Assembly: GCF_006716765.1 (NCBI RefSeq)
Contig: NZ_VFPO01000001.1
Location: forward strand, 4,092,001-4,156,000
Direction of reading: 5' to 3'
Source: Actinomadura hallensis
GTDB taxonomy: Bacteria > Actinomycetota > Actinomycetes > Streptosporangiales > Streptosporangiaceae
Length of the DNA stretch: 64,000 bases
Made by a program: the position numbers and the translations under genes. This document shows positions 8,469-17,054 of the stretch, piece by piece; the stretch's first letter is position 1; the number at the start of each line of letters is the position of its first letter. A model generated the notes under the pieces. That model was not told the DNA's origin. It did no database searches and saw nothing but the letters and a program-made list of their open reading frames with translations.

Positions 8469-8861
8469 ATGCACGACCAGGTCGTCGATCCGCCCGGCGA
8501 GCTGCGCGTCCCGCTGCCGTCCCCGCAGGTCCTCGGCACGCTCGACGAGGCCCGGGCCGCGATCGACGCGCTCGACGCCGCCCTCGCGACCCTGCTGGAG
8601 CACCGCGCCGCGGTCGCCGCCGCCGTCCAGCGGCTCAAGCCGGTCGGCGGCTTCGCCGGCCGCGACCCCGATCGCGAGCGGCGGATCGTGGAGGCGATGG
8701 CGGCGCGCGCCCCGTCGCTCGGGCCCGCCCGCCTCGCCCGCGTCATGAACGCGGTGATCGAGGCCGGGCTCGACGCCGCCGAGCAGACCCCGCCGAACAC
8801 CGGAGAGCACCGTGACCGAGACGCAAGAACGTTCAAGAACGCCCGGCGGGCGTCCCGTTAG
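8469..8861 (+). CDS. Chorismate mutase (AroQ-fold, monofunctional)
   Basis: The 130-aa protein contains a single AroQ-type helical chorismate mutase domain at about residues 23-105. Family residues are visible in IDALDAALATLLEHRAAVAAAVQRLK (Arg and Lys of the active site) and RDPDRERRIVEAM. It converts chorismate to prephenate for Phe and Tyr synthesis. About 25 extra residues follow the domain. GTAGGGAGA precedes the ATG. The azlC start lies inside its 3' end, so the genes form one operon. The 5' leader has attenuator-like structure. No secretion signal is seen, which argues against the exported type known from mycobacteria. Confidence 0.85.
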   Translation: MHDQVVDPPGELRVPLPSPQVLGTLDEARAAIDALDAALATLLEHRAAVAAAVQRLKPVGGFAGRDPDRERRIVEAMAARAPSLGPARLARVMNAVIEAGLDAAEQTPPNTGEHRDRDARTFKNARRASR

Positions 8862-9582
8862 CGTCGCCGCCATGAGCGTTACCGAGACCGGGGAGGCGAC
8901 CGCCGCGGACGGCGGCGCCCGCAGGGCCGCGGTGCGCGACGGGCTCGGCGTGGGCATCGCCGTCGGCGTGTCCGGGCTCGCCTTCGGGGCGGCGGCGGTC
9001 ACGGCCGGCCTCACCGTCGCCCAGGCGTGCGTGCTGAGCCTGCTCGCGTTCACCGGCGCGTCGCAGTTCGCGCTGGCCGGGGTGATCGGCGGGGGCGGCA
9101 GCCTCCTGCCGGGGGCGCTGGGCGCGATCCTGCTGGGCGGCCGCAACGCCCTCTACGGGATGCGGCTCGCGCGGACCCTGAACGTGCGGGGCCTGCGCCG
9201 GCTTGTCACCGCGCAGGTCGTCATCGACGAGACCACCGCCGTCGCGACCGCGCAGCGCGACCCCGCGGCGGCGCGTGCCGGGTTCTACACCACCGCGATC
9301 AGCCTCTACCTGTGCTGGAACCTCACGACGCTGCTGGGCGCGGCGGGCGCGGCGCGGCTCGGCGATCCGGAGGCCGTCGGGCTGGACGTGCTCGGCCCCG
9401 CGGTGTTCCTGGCGCTGCTGTGGCCGCGGCTGACCGCCGGGCGCCGGGAGGTCCGGGTCGCGGCGGCCGCCGCCGTGATCGCGCTCGCGACGACGCCGCT
9501 GCTGCCGCCGGGCGTGCCGGTGATGCTGGCCGCCGTCGCCGCCCTGCCGGCCCTGATCGGGAAGAAGGAGAAGACCGCGTGA
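8812..9582 (+). CDS. azlC: AzlC-family branched-chain amino acid exporter, large subunit
   Basis: The 256-aa membrane protein contains the AzlC/LIV-E signature GVGIAVGVSGLAFGAAAV, FTGASQFALAGVIGGGGS, ILLGGRNALYGMRLAR and DETTAVA, with several hydrophobic helices. With AzlD it forms a permease that exports branched-chain amino acids or analogues. GTG 8812 was chosen because GGAGAG lies 4-9 bp upstream, giving a 50-bp overlap with the chorismate mutase gene. The ATG at 8872 (MSVTETGEAT) is the alternative but has no ribosome binding site. It overlaps azlD by 4 bp (GTGA). The AraC-type regulator lies upstream on the other strand. Confidence 0.9.
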   Translation: MTETQERSRTPGGRPVSVAAMSVTETGEATAADGGARRAAVRDGLGVGIAVGVSGLAFGAAAVTAGLTVAQACVLSLLAFTGASQFALAGVIGGGGSLLPGALGAILLGGRNALYGMRLARTLNVRGLRRLVTAQVVIDETTAVATAQRDPAAARAGFYTTAISLYLCWNLTTLLGAAGAARLGDPEAVGLDVLGPAVFLALLWPRLTAGRREVRVAAAAAVIALATTPLLPPGVPVMLAAVAALPALIGKKEKTA

Positions 9583-9890
9583 GCGTGTGGATCGCCGTCA
9601 TCGCCACCGGGCTCGGCTGCTACGCGCTCAAGCTCGGCGGGCTCGTCACCCCCCAGCGGATCCTGGAGGACCCCCGGGTCGGCCGGTTCACCGAGCTCGT
9701 CCCCGTGGCGCTGCTGACCGCGCTGATCGCCGTGCAGGCGCTCGCCGACGGCCGGACCATCGAGTTCGACGCCGCCCGGATGGCGGGCCTTGGAGCGGCC
9801 GTGGGCGCGCTCCTGCTGCGGGCCCCGTTCCTGGTGGTGCTGGCCGTGGCCGCCGGCGCGGCGGCGGGGCTGCGCCTCCTCGGCCTCTGA
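9579..9890 (+). CDS. azlD: AzlD-family small subunit of the branched-chain amino acid exporter
   Basis: The 103-aa hydrophobic protein (SVWIAVIATGLGCYALKLGGLV... RFTELVPVALLTALIAVQAL... APFLVVLAVAAGAAAGLRLL) has the size and the 'CYALKLGG' start of AzlD proteins, with three to four membrane segments. It starts inside the azlC stop (GTGA overlap), with GAAGAAGGAG upstream, indicating coupled translation and equimolar synthesis of the two subunits. It ends 57 bp before the convergent rluD-family gene, with a perfect palindrome between them. Confidence 0.9.
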   Translation: MSVWIAVIATGLGCYALKLGGLVTPQRILEDPRVGRFTELVPVALLTALIAVQALADGRTIEFDAARMAGLGAAVGALLLRAPFLVVLAVAAGAAAGLRLLGL

Positions 9891-9918
9891 CCCCGGCCTC
9901 TGACCCCGGCCTCTGCCC

Positions 9919-9950
9919 TGACCGGCGGGCCCCGCGGGGCCCGCCGGTCA
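9919..9950. terminator. Perfect 32-bp palindrome between azlD and rluD
   Basis: Bases 9919-9934 are exactly self-complementary to 9935-9950. The structure sits between two convergent genes and includes the rluD stop codon (9948-9950), so it can serve as a bidirectional terminator. A 13-bp CTGACCCCGGCCT direct repeat precedes it (9889-9914). Confidence 0.7.
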
Positions 9951-10880
9951 GGACTCGGACTGCACGATCTCCAGGGAGCGGGCCAGGTCGTCCGGGTACG
10001 GGCTCTCGAACTCCGCCCACGTCCCCTTCGTGGGGTGCTCGAAGCCCAGCCGGGCCGCGTGCAGCCACTGCCGCTTCAGGCCGAGCCGCGCCGCGAGGGT
10101 CGGGTCCGCGCCGTAGGCCAGGTCGCCGACGCAGGGATGCCGGATCGCGGCCATGTGCACGCGGATCTGGTGGGTGCGGCCCGTCTCCAGGTCGATGTCG
10201 AGCAGCGTGGCCGCCCGGAACGCCTCGACGGTGTCGTAGTGCGTCACCGACGGCTTGCCGCCCGCCACGACCGCGAACCGGCCGTCGCCGGACGGGTGCC
10301 GGTCGATCGGCGCGTCGATCGTGCCGCGGAACGGGTCGGGGTGGCCCTGGACGAGCGCCCGGTAGCGCTTCTCGACGCGGCGTTCCTTGAACGCGCGCTT
10401 CAGCCGGGAGTACGCGACCTCGCTCTTGGCCACGACCATCGCACCGGTGGTGTTGGCGTCCAGCCGGTGCACGATGCCCTGCCGCTCGGACGCGCCGCTG
10501 GTCGCGATCGTGTGCCCCGCCCCGAGCAGCCCGCCGAGGACGGTCGGCCCCGTCCAGCCGGTGGTCGGGTGCGCGGCGACGCCGGTGGGCTTGTCCACGA
10601 CGACGATGTCCTCGTCCTCGTACAGGATGCCCATCCCGGGGACCCGCTCGGCGACGGGCGCGGGCGGCACGGGCGGCGGCGGCAGCTTGACCTCCAGCCA
10701 GGCGCCGGCGTGCAGCCGCTCGGACTTGGTGGCCACCGGGGCGCCGTCCAGCAGGACGTCGCCGGCGGCGATGATCTCGGCCGCGCCGCCCCGCGACAGC
10801 CCGAACAGCCGCGCGAGCGCCGCGTCGACGCGTTCGCCCTCCAGGCCGTCGGGGACGGGGAGGCTGCGCACCTCCCCCAT
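9948..10880 (-). CDS. rluD: RluA/RluD-family pseudouridine synthase
   Basis: The 310-aa protein has an N-terminal S4 RNA-binding domain ([30 protein letters not shown]) and an RluA-type catalytic domain with [16 protein letters not shown], whose Asp is the nucleophile, and [12 protein letters not shown]. It isomerises specific uridines in 23S rRNA; RluD-type proteins modify helix 69, but the exact sites cannot be read here. It directly follows lspA (stop and start abut at 10880). The lspA-rluD pairing is common in actinobacteria. The gene symbol indicates family level only. Confidence 0.92.
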   Translation of the reverse strand: MGEVRSLPVPDGLEGERVDAALARLFGLSRGGAAEIIAAGDVLLDGAPVATKSERLHAGAWLEVKLPPPPVPPAPVAERVPGMGILYEDEDIVVVDKPTGVAAHPTTGWTGPTVLGGLLGAGHTIATSGASERQGIVHRLDANTTGAMVVAKSEVAYSRLKRAFKERRVEKRYRALVQGHPDPFRGTIDAPIDRHPSGDGRFAVVAGGKPSVTHYDTVEAFRAATLLDIDLETGRTHQIRVHMAAIRHPCVGDLAYGADPTLAARLGLKRQWLHAARLGFEHPTKGTWAEFESPYPDDLARSLEIVQSES

Positions 10881-11623
10881 CAGGGCTTCTCCTCCGGAGC
10901 CGGGACGCTTTCGACGCCGTCCGCCTCCCCGGCCGCCGCCGGCCCCGGCGGCCCGCCGGTGCTCCGCGTCCTCCCGGCGCCGTTCTCCGGTTTCCCGGGG
11001 TCGTCCGCCGTCTCCCGGGCGGCGGGCTCGTCCGGCTCCGCCCCGGGGTCCTCCTCGTCCTTGCCGGGCAGTCGCGTGCCGTCGATCTGCAGGCCCCGCG
11101 CCGCCAGCAGGACGGCCAGGACGCCCCCGCAGACGATCGACGAGTCGGCCAGGTTGAACACCGGGAAGTTCGGCACCTGGATCCAGTCGACGACGTGGCC
11201 CTTCAGCGGAGTCGGGGCGCGCAGCATCCGGTCGACCAGGTTGCCGACCGCGCCGCCGAGCAGCAGCCCCAGGCAGATCGCCCAGGGCAGGCTCCGGAGG
11301 TTGCGGGCGGTGCGCAGGATCGCCACCACCACGCCGATCGCGATCAGCGTGAAGACGACCGTGTAGCCCGTCCCGATGGAGAACGCGGCGCCGCTGTTGC
11401 GGGTTTCGCGCAGGGTCAGCAGCCCGCCGAGCAGCCGGATCGGCTCGCGGTCCTGCAGCGTCGCCACCACGACGACCTTGGTCACGACGTCGGCGGCGAG
11501 CGCGGCCAGGGCCACGGCGACCAGCACGCCGACGCGGCGCGGCCGAGGAGATCCCGTGGTCTCCCCGGCCTCGCCCTCTGGGTTCGTTTGATCGGTCAGC
11601 GACGTTCCTCGCGTTGTTTGCAT
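10880..11623 (-). CDS. lspA: Signal peptidase II (prolipoprotein signal peptidase)
   Basis: The 247-aa protein has four hydrophobic segments and the two aspartyl-protease signatures [11 protein letters not shown] and [10 protein letters not shown], with both catalytic Asp residues. It cleaves lipoprotein signal peptides in the membrane. A hydrophilic, Pro/Glu-rich tail of about 60 residues follows the last segment and is longer than in most LspA proteins. The only ATG before the domain (11623) lies inside the upstream zinc-finger gene, overlapping by 28 bp. GAGGAA just upstream of an in-frame CTG near 11598 is a possible non-canonical start, so the first nine or so residues are uncertain. Confidence 0.93.
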   Translation of the reverse strand: MQTTRGTSLTDQTNPEGEAGETTGSPRPRRVGVLVAVALAALAADVVTKVVVVATLQDREPIRLLGGLLTLRETRNSGAAFSIGTGYTVVFTLIAIGVVVAILRTARNLRSLPWAICLGLLLGGAVGNLVDRMLRAPTPLKGHVVDWIQVPNFPVFNLADSSIVCGGVLAVLLAARGLQIDGTRLPGKDEEDPGAEPDEPAARETADDPGKPENGAGRTRSTGGPPGPAAAGEADGVESVPAPEEKP

Positions 11624-12345
11624 GTCACACACAGGGTCGCACGCGGGAAGACCTGCATGCGCGCCTTGCCGATCGGCTTGGCGCAGGACTCGCAGATTCC
11701 GTACGTGCCGGCGTCCATCCGCTGGACGGCCCGCTCGATCTGGGCGAGCAGGTCCTGAGAATTGTAGGCCAGTGCGAGCTCGTGCTCGCGCGCGTAGGTC
11801 TTGGCGCCCGCGTCGGCCTGGTCGTCGCCGGCGCCGTCGCTGGTGTCGCCCTCGGCGATCTGGCTGGCGGACGCCGCGATCTCCTTGCGCAGGCTCTCGA
11901 TCTGCTCCCGGAGCCCGGCCCGGACCTCGGCGAGCTCCTCGGGCGTCCACTGGTGCTCCCCGTCGCGGACCGGCAGCTCCGCCGCGCTGGCCACCGCCCT
12001 GCCCGCGTCCGCGGCCCCGCCCCCGTCCACCGCACCGCTCCCGTCCGCGGTCCTGCCCTCGTCCGTCGCCTCGCCCCGGTCCGCGTTCTTCGCGCCCCGG
12101 CCCCCGGCGGCGCCCCTGCTCGCGGCGCTCCGGCCGGCGGCGCCCTTCGCGGCGGGAGCCTTCGCGGCACGGGTCTTCGCGGCGGGAGCCTTCGCGGCGG
12201 TCCCGGACCGGGAGCGCCCCGGCCTCCGGCCCTCGTCCTGCGGCTTCTCCACGGGCTGCTCCCCGGTGGGGGAGGCGCCCCTCCTCGCGCCGGCCATGTC
12301 GGCCCCCCTCGCGCTGGTCGCCTCGACGGGCAGTGCGGGCAGCAT
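11596..12345 (-). CDS. DksA/TraR-type zinc-finger protein with Lys/Ala-rich N-terminus
   Basis: The last about 110 of 249 residues form the DksA/TraR C4 zinc-finger fold. A helical hairpin ([22 protein letters not shown]... [24 protein letters not shown]) is followed by [26 protein letters not shown] with all four cysteines. Such proteins bind RNA polymerase or act as RNA-polymerase-binding regulators. The first about 130 residues are low complexity with AKAPAAK repeats, like histone H1 or FtsL here. The DksA acidic tip is not evident, so a stringent role is uncertain. AAAGGGGA precedes the ATG. It is divergent from ileS and overlaps lspA. Confidence 0.85.
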   Translation of the reverse strand: MLPALPVEATSARGADMAGARRGASPTGEQPVEKPQDEGRRPGRSRSGTAAKAPAAKTRAAKAPAAKGAAGRSAASRGAAGGRGAKNADRGEATDEGRTADGSGAVDGGGAADAGRAVASAAELPVRDGEHQWTPEELAEVRAGLREQIESLRKEIAASASQIAEGDTSDGAGDDQADAGAKTYAREHELALAYNSQDLLAQIERAVQRMDAGTYGICESCAKPIGKARMQVFPRATLCVTCKQREERR

Positions 12346-12588
12346 AAGTCCCCTTTCTCGGACACGGCAAACAACCTGGGCTGCGTTACCGACCGCTTAT
12401 GCCCCGTCGCCGATCGGCCGGAAACTCCAGGACACCGCAGGAGATCGCAAAGGAAGGCCACAATGCGGGCACCGCGACGAGTCGCACGCCCGGGGCGCGG
12501 GCGGGACGGCGTAGCCTCCCGCCCCGGGCGCCCGGCGGAAAAGCGGGAACGGCGCGGAAACGGGAAGAGGACGCGCCCCCGCGTGCGT

Positions 12589-12594
12589 TAGAGT
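12589..12594 (+). promoter_or_regulatory. Candidate -10 TAGAGT for the ileS leader
   Basis: TAGAGT lies about 7 bp before a plausible transcript start near 12601, upstream of the first leader hairpin (12609-12634). No good -35 is visible at 16-18 bp. The rest of the gap (12346-12588) holds the dksA-like promoter region, with no other recognisable feature. Confidence 0.3.
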
Positions 12595-12659
12595 TCGGGA
12601 AAGTCACAGGCAGGCGCTGATGGGGACACCTGCCGCCGAACGCAGCCACGAGCGACCCG

Positions 12660-12896
12660 GGGACGGTGCGAGCCCGGGGGCGTGCCCGGCGGTCTGATCA
12701 CCCCGGAGCCGCCGGAAGAACGGCCCCGGATCCGGTCCGCGGGCCCAGTAGACCCGGCAGCCGAGACTCGAACGAAGGGGACCGCGCCGCGGCGGCGCGG
12801 TCAAGGAGGGTGGTACCGCGGGGCCGTCCGGTCGATCCGGGCGCCGGCCTCGTCCCTCCGGTCAACGTGGTCACGTCGATCCGGAGGTCCGCCATC
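12660..12896 (+). promoter_or_regulatory. Translational T-box riboswitch controlling ileS
   Basis: The T-box core AGGGTGGTACCGCGG is at 12807-12821, followed by CGTCCC at 12851. A short stem I (CGGCGG 12687-12692 with CCGCCG 12709-12714) encloses the isoleucine specifier ATC at 12697-12699. The switch is readable: CCTCCGG (12855-12861) pairs with CCGGAGG (12881-12887) and hides the Shine-Dalgarno, whereas GGAGGG (12805-12810) pairs with CCCTCC (12854-12859) to free it. Uncharged tRNA-Ile should favour the second form. This is the actinobacterial short-stem-I, translation-controlling class. Confidence 0.93.
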
Positions 12897-15800
12897 GTGA
12901 GCCGAGGTTTTCGGCCGCTGCCCGCGCAGGTCGATCTGCCCGCCCTGGAGCGGGACATGCTGCGCCGCTGGCAGGAGAACAAGATCTTCGAACGGTCGCT
13001 GGAGCGCACCGCGTCCGGCCCGCGGTGGGTGTTCTACGAGGGCCCCCCGACCGCCAACGGCATGCCGGGCGTCCACCACGTCGAGGCGCGGGTGTTCAAG
13101 GACGTCTTCCCGCGCTTCAAGACCATGAAGGGCTTCCACGTCCCCCGCAAGGCCGGCTGGGACTGCCACGGGCTGCCCGTCGAGGTCGCCGTCGAGAAGG
13201 AGCTCGGCCTCAGCGGCAAGAAGGATATCGAGGAGTACGGCGTCGCGGAGTTCAACGACCGCTGCCGCGAGTCGGTCCTGCGCCACGTGGACGCGTTCGA
13301 AGAGATGACCGAGCGCATGGGCTACTGGGTCAACATGGACCAGGCGTACCGGACGATGGACCCCGAGTACGTCGAGGCGGTCTGGTGGTCCCTGAAGCAG
13401 GTGTTCGACAAGGGCCTGCTGTTCCGCGACTACCGCATCACGCCGTACTGCCCGCGCTGCGGCACGGGCCTGTCCGACCACGAGCTCGGCCAGCCCGGCG
13501 CGTACGAGGACGTGTCCAGCCCGTCGGTGTACGTGCGGATGCCGGCGACGTCGGGCCCGCTCGCCGAGATGGGCGCGGCGCTGCTCATCTGGACGACGAC
13601 GCCGTGGACGCTGGTCTCCAACACCGCGATCGCCGTCCACCCCGAGGTCACCTACGTCGCGGCCCGCCCGGAGGGCTCCGACGAGGTCCTCGTCGTCGCC
13701 GAGCCGCTCCTCGACCAGGTGCTCGGGGAGGGCGCGGAGCGGCTCGCCTCCTACCGGGGCGCCGAGCTCGAGCGCACCGCGTACCGGCGGCCGTTCGACC
13801 TGGTCGACATCCCCGACGCGCACTACGTCGTCCTGGGCGACTACGTCACCGTCGAGGACGGCACGGGCCTCGTCCACCAGGCGCCCGCGTTCGGCGCCGA
13901 CGACATGACCGTCTGCAGGAACTACGGCATGCCGATCGTCAACCCGATCGGGCCGGACGGGCGCTTCCTGCCGGAGGTGCCGATGGTCGGCGGCAAGTTC
14001 TTCAAGGACGCCGACGACGCCCTCACCGCCGACCTGCGCGAGCGCGGCCTGCTCTACCGCGGCGGCCGGTACGAGCACAGCTACCCGCACTGCTGGCGCT
14101 GCCACACCCCGCTGCTGTACTACGCGCTGCCCGCCTGGTACATCCGCACCACGCAGATCAAGGACCGGCTGCTCGAGGAGAACGAGAAGACCAACTGGTA
14201 CCCCGAGACCGTCAAGCACGGCCGGTACGGCGAGTGGCTGCGCAACAACGTCGACTGGGCGCTGTCCCGCAGCCGCTACTGGGGCACGCCGCTCCCCCTG
14301 TGGGTCTGCGGCGCCGACGAGGACCACGTCACCTGCATCGGGTCCTTGAAGGAGCTGGGCGAGCTCGCGGGGAGCGACATGTCGTCGCTCGACCCGCACC
14401 GCCCCTACGTGGACGACGTCACGTTCCCCTGCCCGCAGTGCGGCGCGGAGGCGCGCCGGGTCCCCGACGTGATCGACGCCTGGTACGACTCCGGGGCGAT
14501 GCCGTTCGCACAGTGGGGCGCCCCCCACCGCAACAAGGAGATCTTCGAGAACTCCTATCCCGCCCAGTACATCTGCGAGGCGCAGGACCAGACGCGCGGC
14601 TGGTTCTACTCCCTCATGGCCGTCGGGACGCTGGTCTTCGACCGGTCGTCCTACGAGAACGTCGTGTGCCTCGGGCTGATCCTCGCCGAGGACGGCCGCA
14701 AGATGAGCAAGCACCTCGGCAACGTGCTGCAGCCCATCCCGCTGATGGACCAGCACGGCGCCGACGCCGTGCGCTGGTTCATGGCCGCCAGCGGCCTGCC
14801 CTGGGCGGCCCGCCGCGTCGGCCACGGCGTCATCGAGGAGATCGTCCGCAAGATCCTCCTCACCTACTGGAACACCGCGTCGTTCTTCGTCCTGTACGCC
14901 AACGCCGCGGAGGCGCAGGGCCGCGCGTGGACCCCGGACCGGCTGGCCGAGGCGCCCGCCCCGGCCGACCGGCCGCTGCTGGACCGGTGGGCGCTCGCCG
15001 AGCTGCACCGCACGGTCCGCGAGGTCGACGACGCCCTGGAGAACTTCGACACCGCCCGCGCCGGCCGGTTCCTCTCCCAGTTCGTCGACGACCTGTCCAA
15101 CTGGTACGTGCGCCGCTCCCGCCGCCGCTTCTGGGAGGGGGCGGAGAGCCCCGAGGGCGCGTCCGCGTTCGCGACGCTCTACGAGTGCCTGGAGACCCTC
15201 ACCCGCCTGATGGCGCCGATCGTGCCGTTCATCACCGACCACGTGTGGGACGTCATCCGCCCCGCCGACGGCCCCGAGTCGGTGCACCTGGCCGACTGGC
15301 CGGTCGTGAACGAGGACCTCCTGGACGAGGAGCTGACGGAGCAGATGGCCCTCGTCCGCCGCCTGGTGGAGCTCGGCCGCTCGGCCCGCGCGGCCAGCGG
15401 AGTGCGGACCCGCCAGCCCCTCGGCCGCGCCCTCGTCGGCGCCGCCGGCTGGTCCCGGCTGCCCGGCGAGCTCCGCGCGCAGATCTCGGAGGAGCTCAAC
15501 GTCCTCGGCTTCGAGGAGCTCTCCTCGATCGGCGGGGACCTCGTGGAGTACGAGGTGAAGCCCAACTTCCGCGAGCTGGGCAAGCGCCACGCCAAGAACA
15601 CCCCGAAGGTCGCCAAGGCGATCACCTCCGCGGACCCGGCGGCCCTCGTCCAGGCGCTGCGCGCCGGCTCCGCCGAGGTGGAGGTCGAGGGTCTCGGCAC
15701 GGTGCCGCTCTCCGCGGACGACGTCATCGTCACCGAGCGGCCCCGCAGCGGCTGGGCGGTGGAGAGCGCCGCCGGCGAGACCGTCGCGCTCGACCTGACG

Positions 15801-16094
15801 GTGACGCCGGAGCTGCGCCGCGCCGGGCTCGTCCGCGAGGCGGTCCGCCTCGTCCAGGAGGCCCGCAAGGCCGCGGGCCTGGAGGTCACCGACCGCATCG
15901 AGCTGTGGTGGGAGGCCACCGGCAGCGAGCTGACCGAGGCGCTGCGCGCCCACGCCGACGAGATCGCCTCGGAGGTCCTCGCGACCAAGGTGACCGAGGG
16001 CCGCCCGGACGGCCTGCCCGCCGCCCACGACGAGGATCTGGGCCTCACCTACTACCTCCGGAAGGCCGGGGGGCCGGAGACGTCCGGTTCGTGA
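12897..16094 (+). CDS. ileS: Isoleucyl-tRNA synthetase
   Basis: The 1065-aa class I synthetase carries the HIGH motif variant GVHH at residues 58-61 and KMSKH at 602-606, a CP1 editing domain between them, a CPRCGTGLSDHE zinc site, and a C-terminal anticodon-binding domain. It charges tRNA-Ile. The length and the KMSKH variant fit the eukaryote-like (type 2, often mupirocin-resistant) IleRS clade, though this needs a tree. The GTG start is preceded by GGAGG (12883-12887), which the T-box can sequester. A terminator hairpin follows the stop. Shared regulation by tRNA-Ile charging is predicted. Confidence 0.97.
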   Translation: MSRGFRPLPAQVDLPALERDMLRRWQENKIFERSLERTASGPRWVFYEGPPTANGMPGVHHVEARVFKDVFPRFKTMKGFHVPRKAGWDCHGLPVEVAVEKELGLSGKKDIEEYGVAEFNDRCRESVLRHVDAFEEMTERMGYWVNMDQAYRTMDPEYVEAVWWSLKQVFDKGLLFRDYRITPYCPRCGTGLSDHELGQPGAYEDVSSPSVYVRMPATSGPLAEMGAALLIWTTTPWTLVSNTAIAVHPEVTYVAARPEGSDEVLVVAEPLLDQVLGEGAERLASYRGAELERTAYRRPFDLVDIPDAHYVVLGDYVTVEDGTGLVHQAPAFGADDMTVCRNYGMPIVNPIGPDGRFLPEVPMVGGKFFKDADDALTADLRERGLLYRGGRYEHSYPHCWRCHTPLLYYALPAWYIRTTQIKDRLLEENEKTNWYPETVKHGRYGEWLRNNVDWALSRSRYWGTPLPLWVCGADEDHVTCIGSLKELGELAGSDMSSLDPHRPYVDDVTFPCPQCGAEARRVPDVIDAWYDSGAMPFAQWGAPHRNKEIFENSYPAQYICEAQDQTRGWFYSLMAVGTLVFDRSSYENVVCLGLILAEDGRKMSKHLGNVLQPIPLMDQHGADAVRWFMAASGLPWAARRVGHGVIEEIVRKILLTYWNTASFFVLYANAAEAQGRAWTPDRLAEAPAPADRPLLDRWALAELHRTVREVDDALENFDTARAGRFLSQFVDDLSNWYVRRSRRRFWEGAESPEGASAFATLYECLETLTRLMAPIVPFITDHVWDVIRPADGPESVHLADWPVVNEDLLDEELTEQMALVRRLVELGRSARAASGVRTRQPLGRALVGAAGWSRLPGELRAQISEELNVLGFEELSSIGGDLVEYEVKPNFRELGKRHAKNTPKVAKAITSADPAALVQALRAGSAEVEVEGLGTVPLSADDVIVTERPRSGWAVESAAGETVALDLTVTPELRRAGLVREAVRLVQEARKAAGLEVTDRIELWWEATGSELTEALRAHADEIASEVLATKVTEGRPDGLPAAHDEDLGLTYYLRKAGGPETSGS

Positions 16095-16099
16095 CGCGG

Positions 16100-16131
16100 G
16101 TTCCCCAGGGGGTCGTCGCCCCCTGGGGAAC
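16100..16131 (+). terminator. Hairpin after ileS
   Basis: A perfect 13-bp stem (16100-16112 with 16119-16131) with loop TCGTCG starts 6 bp after the ileS stop. There is no U-tract. It probably separates ileS from the DUF1707 gene. Confidence 0.75.
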
Positions 16132-16148
16132 GCTGCCATGATTGGAGG

Positions 16149-16832
16149 GTGAGCGTTTCCGAGCAGCCTTCCGAGCCGCCGGCGCGGCGGTCGTCCCTGC
16201 ACATGCGCGCGTCGGACGCCGACCGCGACCGGGTCGCCTCCCGCCTGCGGGAGGCCCTCGCCGAGGGGCGCATCACGCCGGAGGAGCACGCCGAGCGCAT
16301 CGACGTGGTGTACAAGGCCAAGACCTACGCCGAGCTGGAGCCGGTCCTCAGCGACCTGCCGTCCGAGCGTCCGCGGGTCGACCTGCGCAAGGAGGAGGAG
16401 CGCCCGGCGCCGCCCCCTCCCCCGCAGTCGCCGAACCTCGTCGCGATCTTCGGCGGGGTGGACCGCAAGGGACGCTGGCTGGTCGAGGAGACCACGAACG
16501 TGACGTGCGTGTTCGGCGGCGCGACCCTGGACTTCCGGCAGGCGGTGCTCAGCCGGGGCCAGGTCACCGTCAACATCATCTGCATGTTCGGCGGCGTGGA
16601 CGTCATCGTCCCGCCCGGCGTCCGGGTCGTGGGCTCGAACGTGGCGATCTTCGGCGGGAACGACATGCCGGAGGACGACAACCCGGCGCCGGACGCGCCC
16701 GTCATCCGGGTGACCGGCCTGACCCTGTTCGGCGGCGTGTCCGTGCGACGCAAGGCCCTGGACGGCAAGCGCCGCAAAAAGCGCACGCGCGAACCGGATC
16801 CCCTCCCCGGAACCCAGGACTCCGAACCCTGA
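16149..16832 (+). CDS. DUF1707 protein with LiaF-like C-terminal domain
   Basis: The 227-aa protein begins with a DUF1707 SHOCT-like helical domain (LHMRASDADRDRVASRLREALAEGRITPEEHAERIDVVYKAKTYAELEPVLSDLP, about residues 17-70), then a Pro-rich linker and a LiaF-like beta domain with three repeats of the type (A/C)xFGGV (VAIFGGVDRKG, ICMFGGVDVIVP, LTLFGGVSV). LiaF-type domains sense cell-envelope stress in Firmicutes; in actinomycetes the role is unknown. There is no membrane segment. The GTG start abuts GGAGG directly, which is unusually tight, so an ATG at 16203 at the edge of the DUF1707 domain is an alternative. Confidence 0.8.
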   Translation: MSVSEQPSEPPARRSSLHMRASDADRDRVASRLREALAEGRITPEEHAERIDVVYKAKTYAELEPVLSDLPSERPRVDLRKEEERPAPPPPPQSPNLVAIFGGVDRKGRWLVEETTNVTCVFGGATLDFRQAVLSRGQVTVNIICMFGGVDVIVPPGVRVVGSNVAIFGGNDMPEDDNPAPDAPVIRVTGLTLFGGVSVRRKALDGKRRKKRTREPDPLPGTQDSEP

Positions 16833-16934
16833 CCCCCACCCGCTCCTGAGCCGCCCAGCCCCACCGCTGCCCGGTCCGCAAGCCCGTGCCCCTCACGGGG
16901 TGAGCTGCGAGCCGCCCGCACGCGAGCGCGTTAC

Positions 16935-16976
16935 CTGACCGGTGGTGCGAAGCCGAAGGCGAGCCCCACCGGTCAG
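16935..16976. terminator. Hairpin CTGACCGGTGG / CCACCGGTCAG between convergent genes
   Basis: Perfect 11-bp arms at 16935-16945 and 16966-16976 enclose a 20-nt loop. It sits in the 222-bp gap between the convergent DUF1707 gene and the Ada-like protein gene. A smaller CTCAC/GTGAG hairpin lies near 16890. Nothing else is seen in the gap. Confidence 0.6.
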
Positions 16977-17054
16977 ATCGCGAACCGATGCAGCGCTCGC
17001 ACAGATCAGGTCACGAAACGAGCCGCCAGGCGAGCGCAGCGGGCCTGAACTGAA

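Noticed and set aside
12801..16289. Long minus-strand frame opposite ileS
   Set aside because: Antisense shadow of ileS. The T-box and start-site evidence support the plus-strand gene only.
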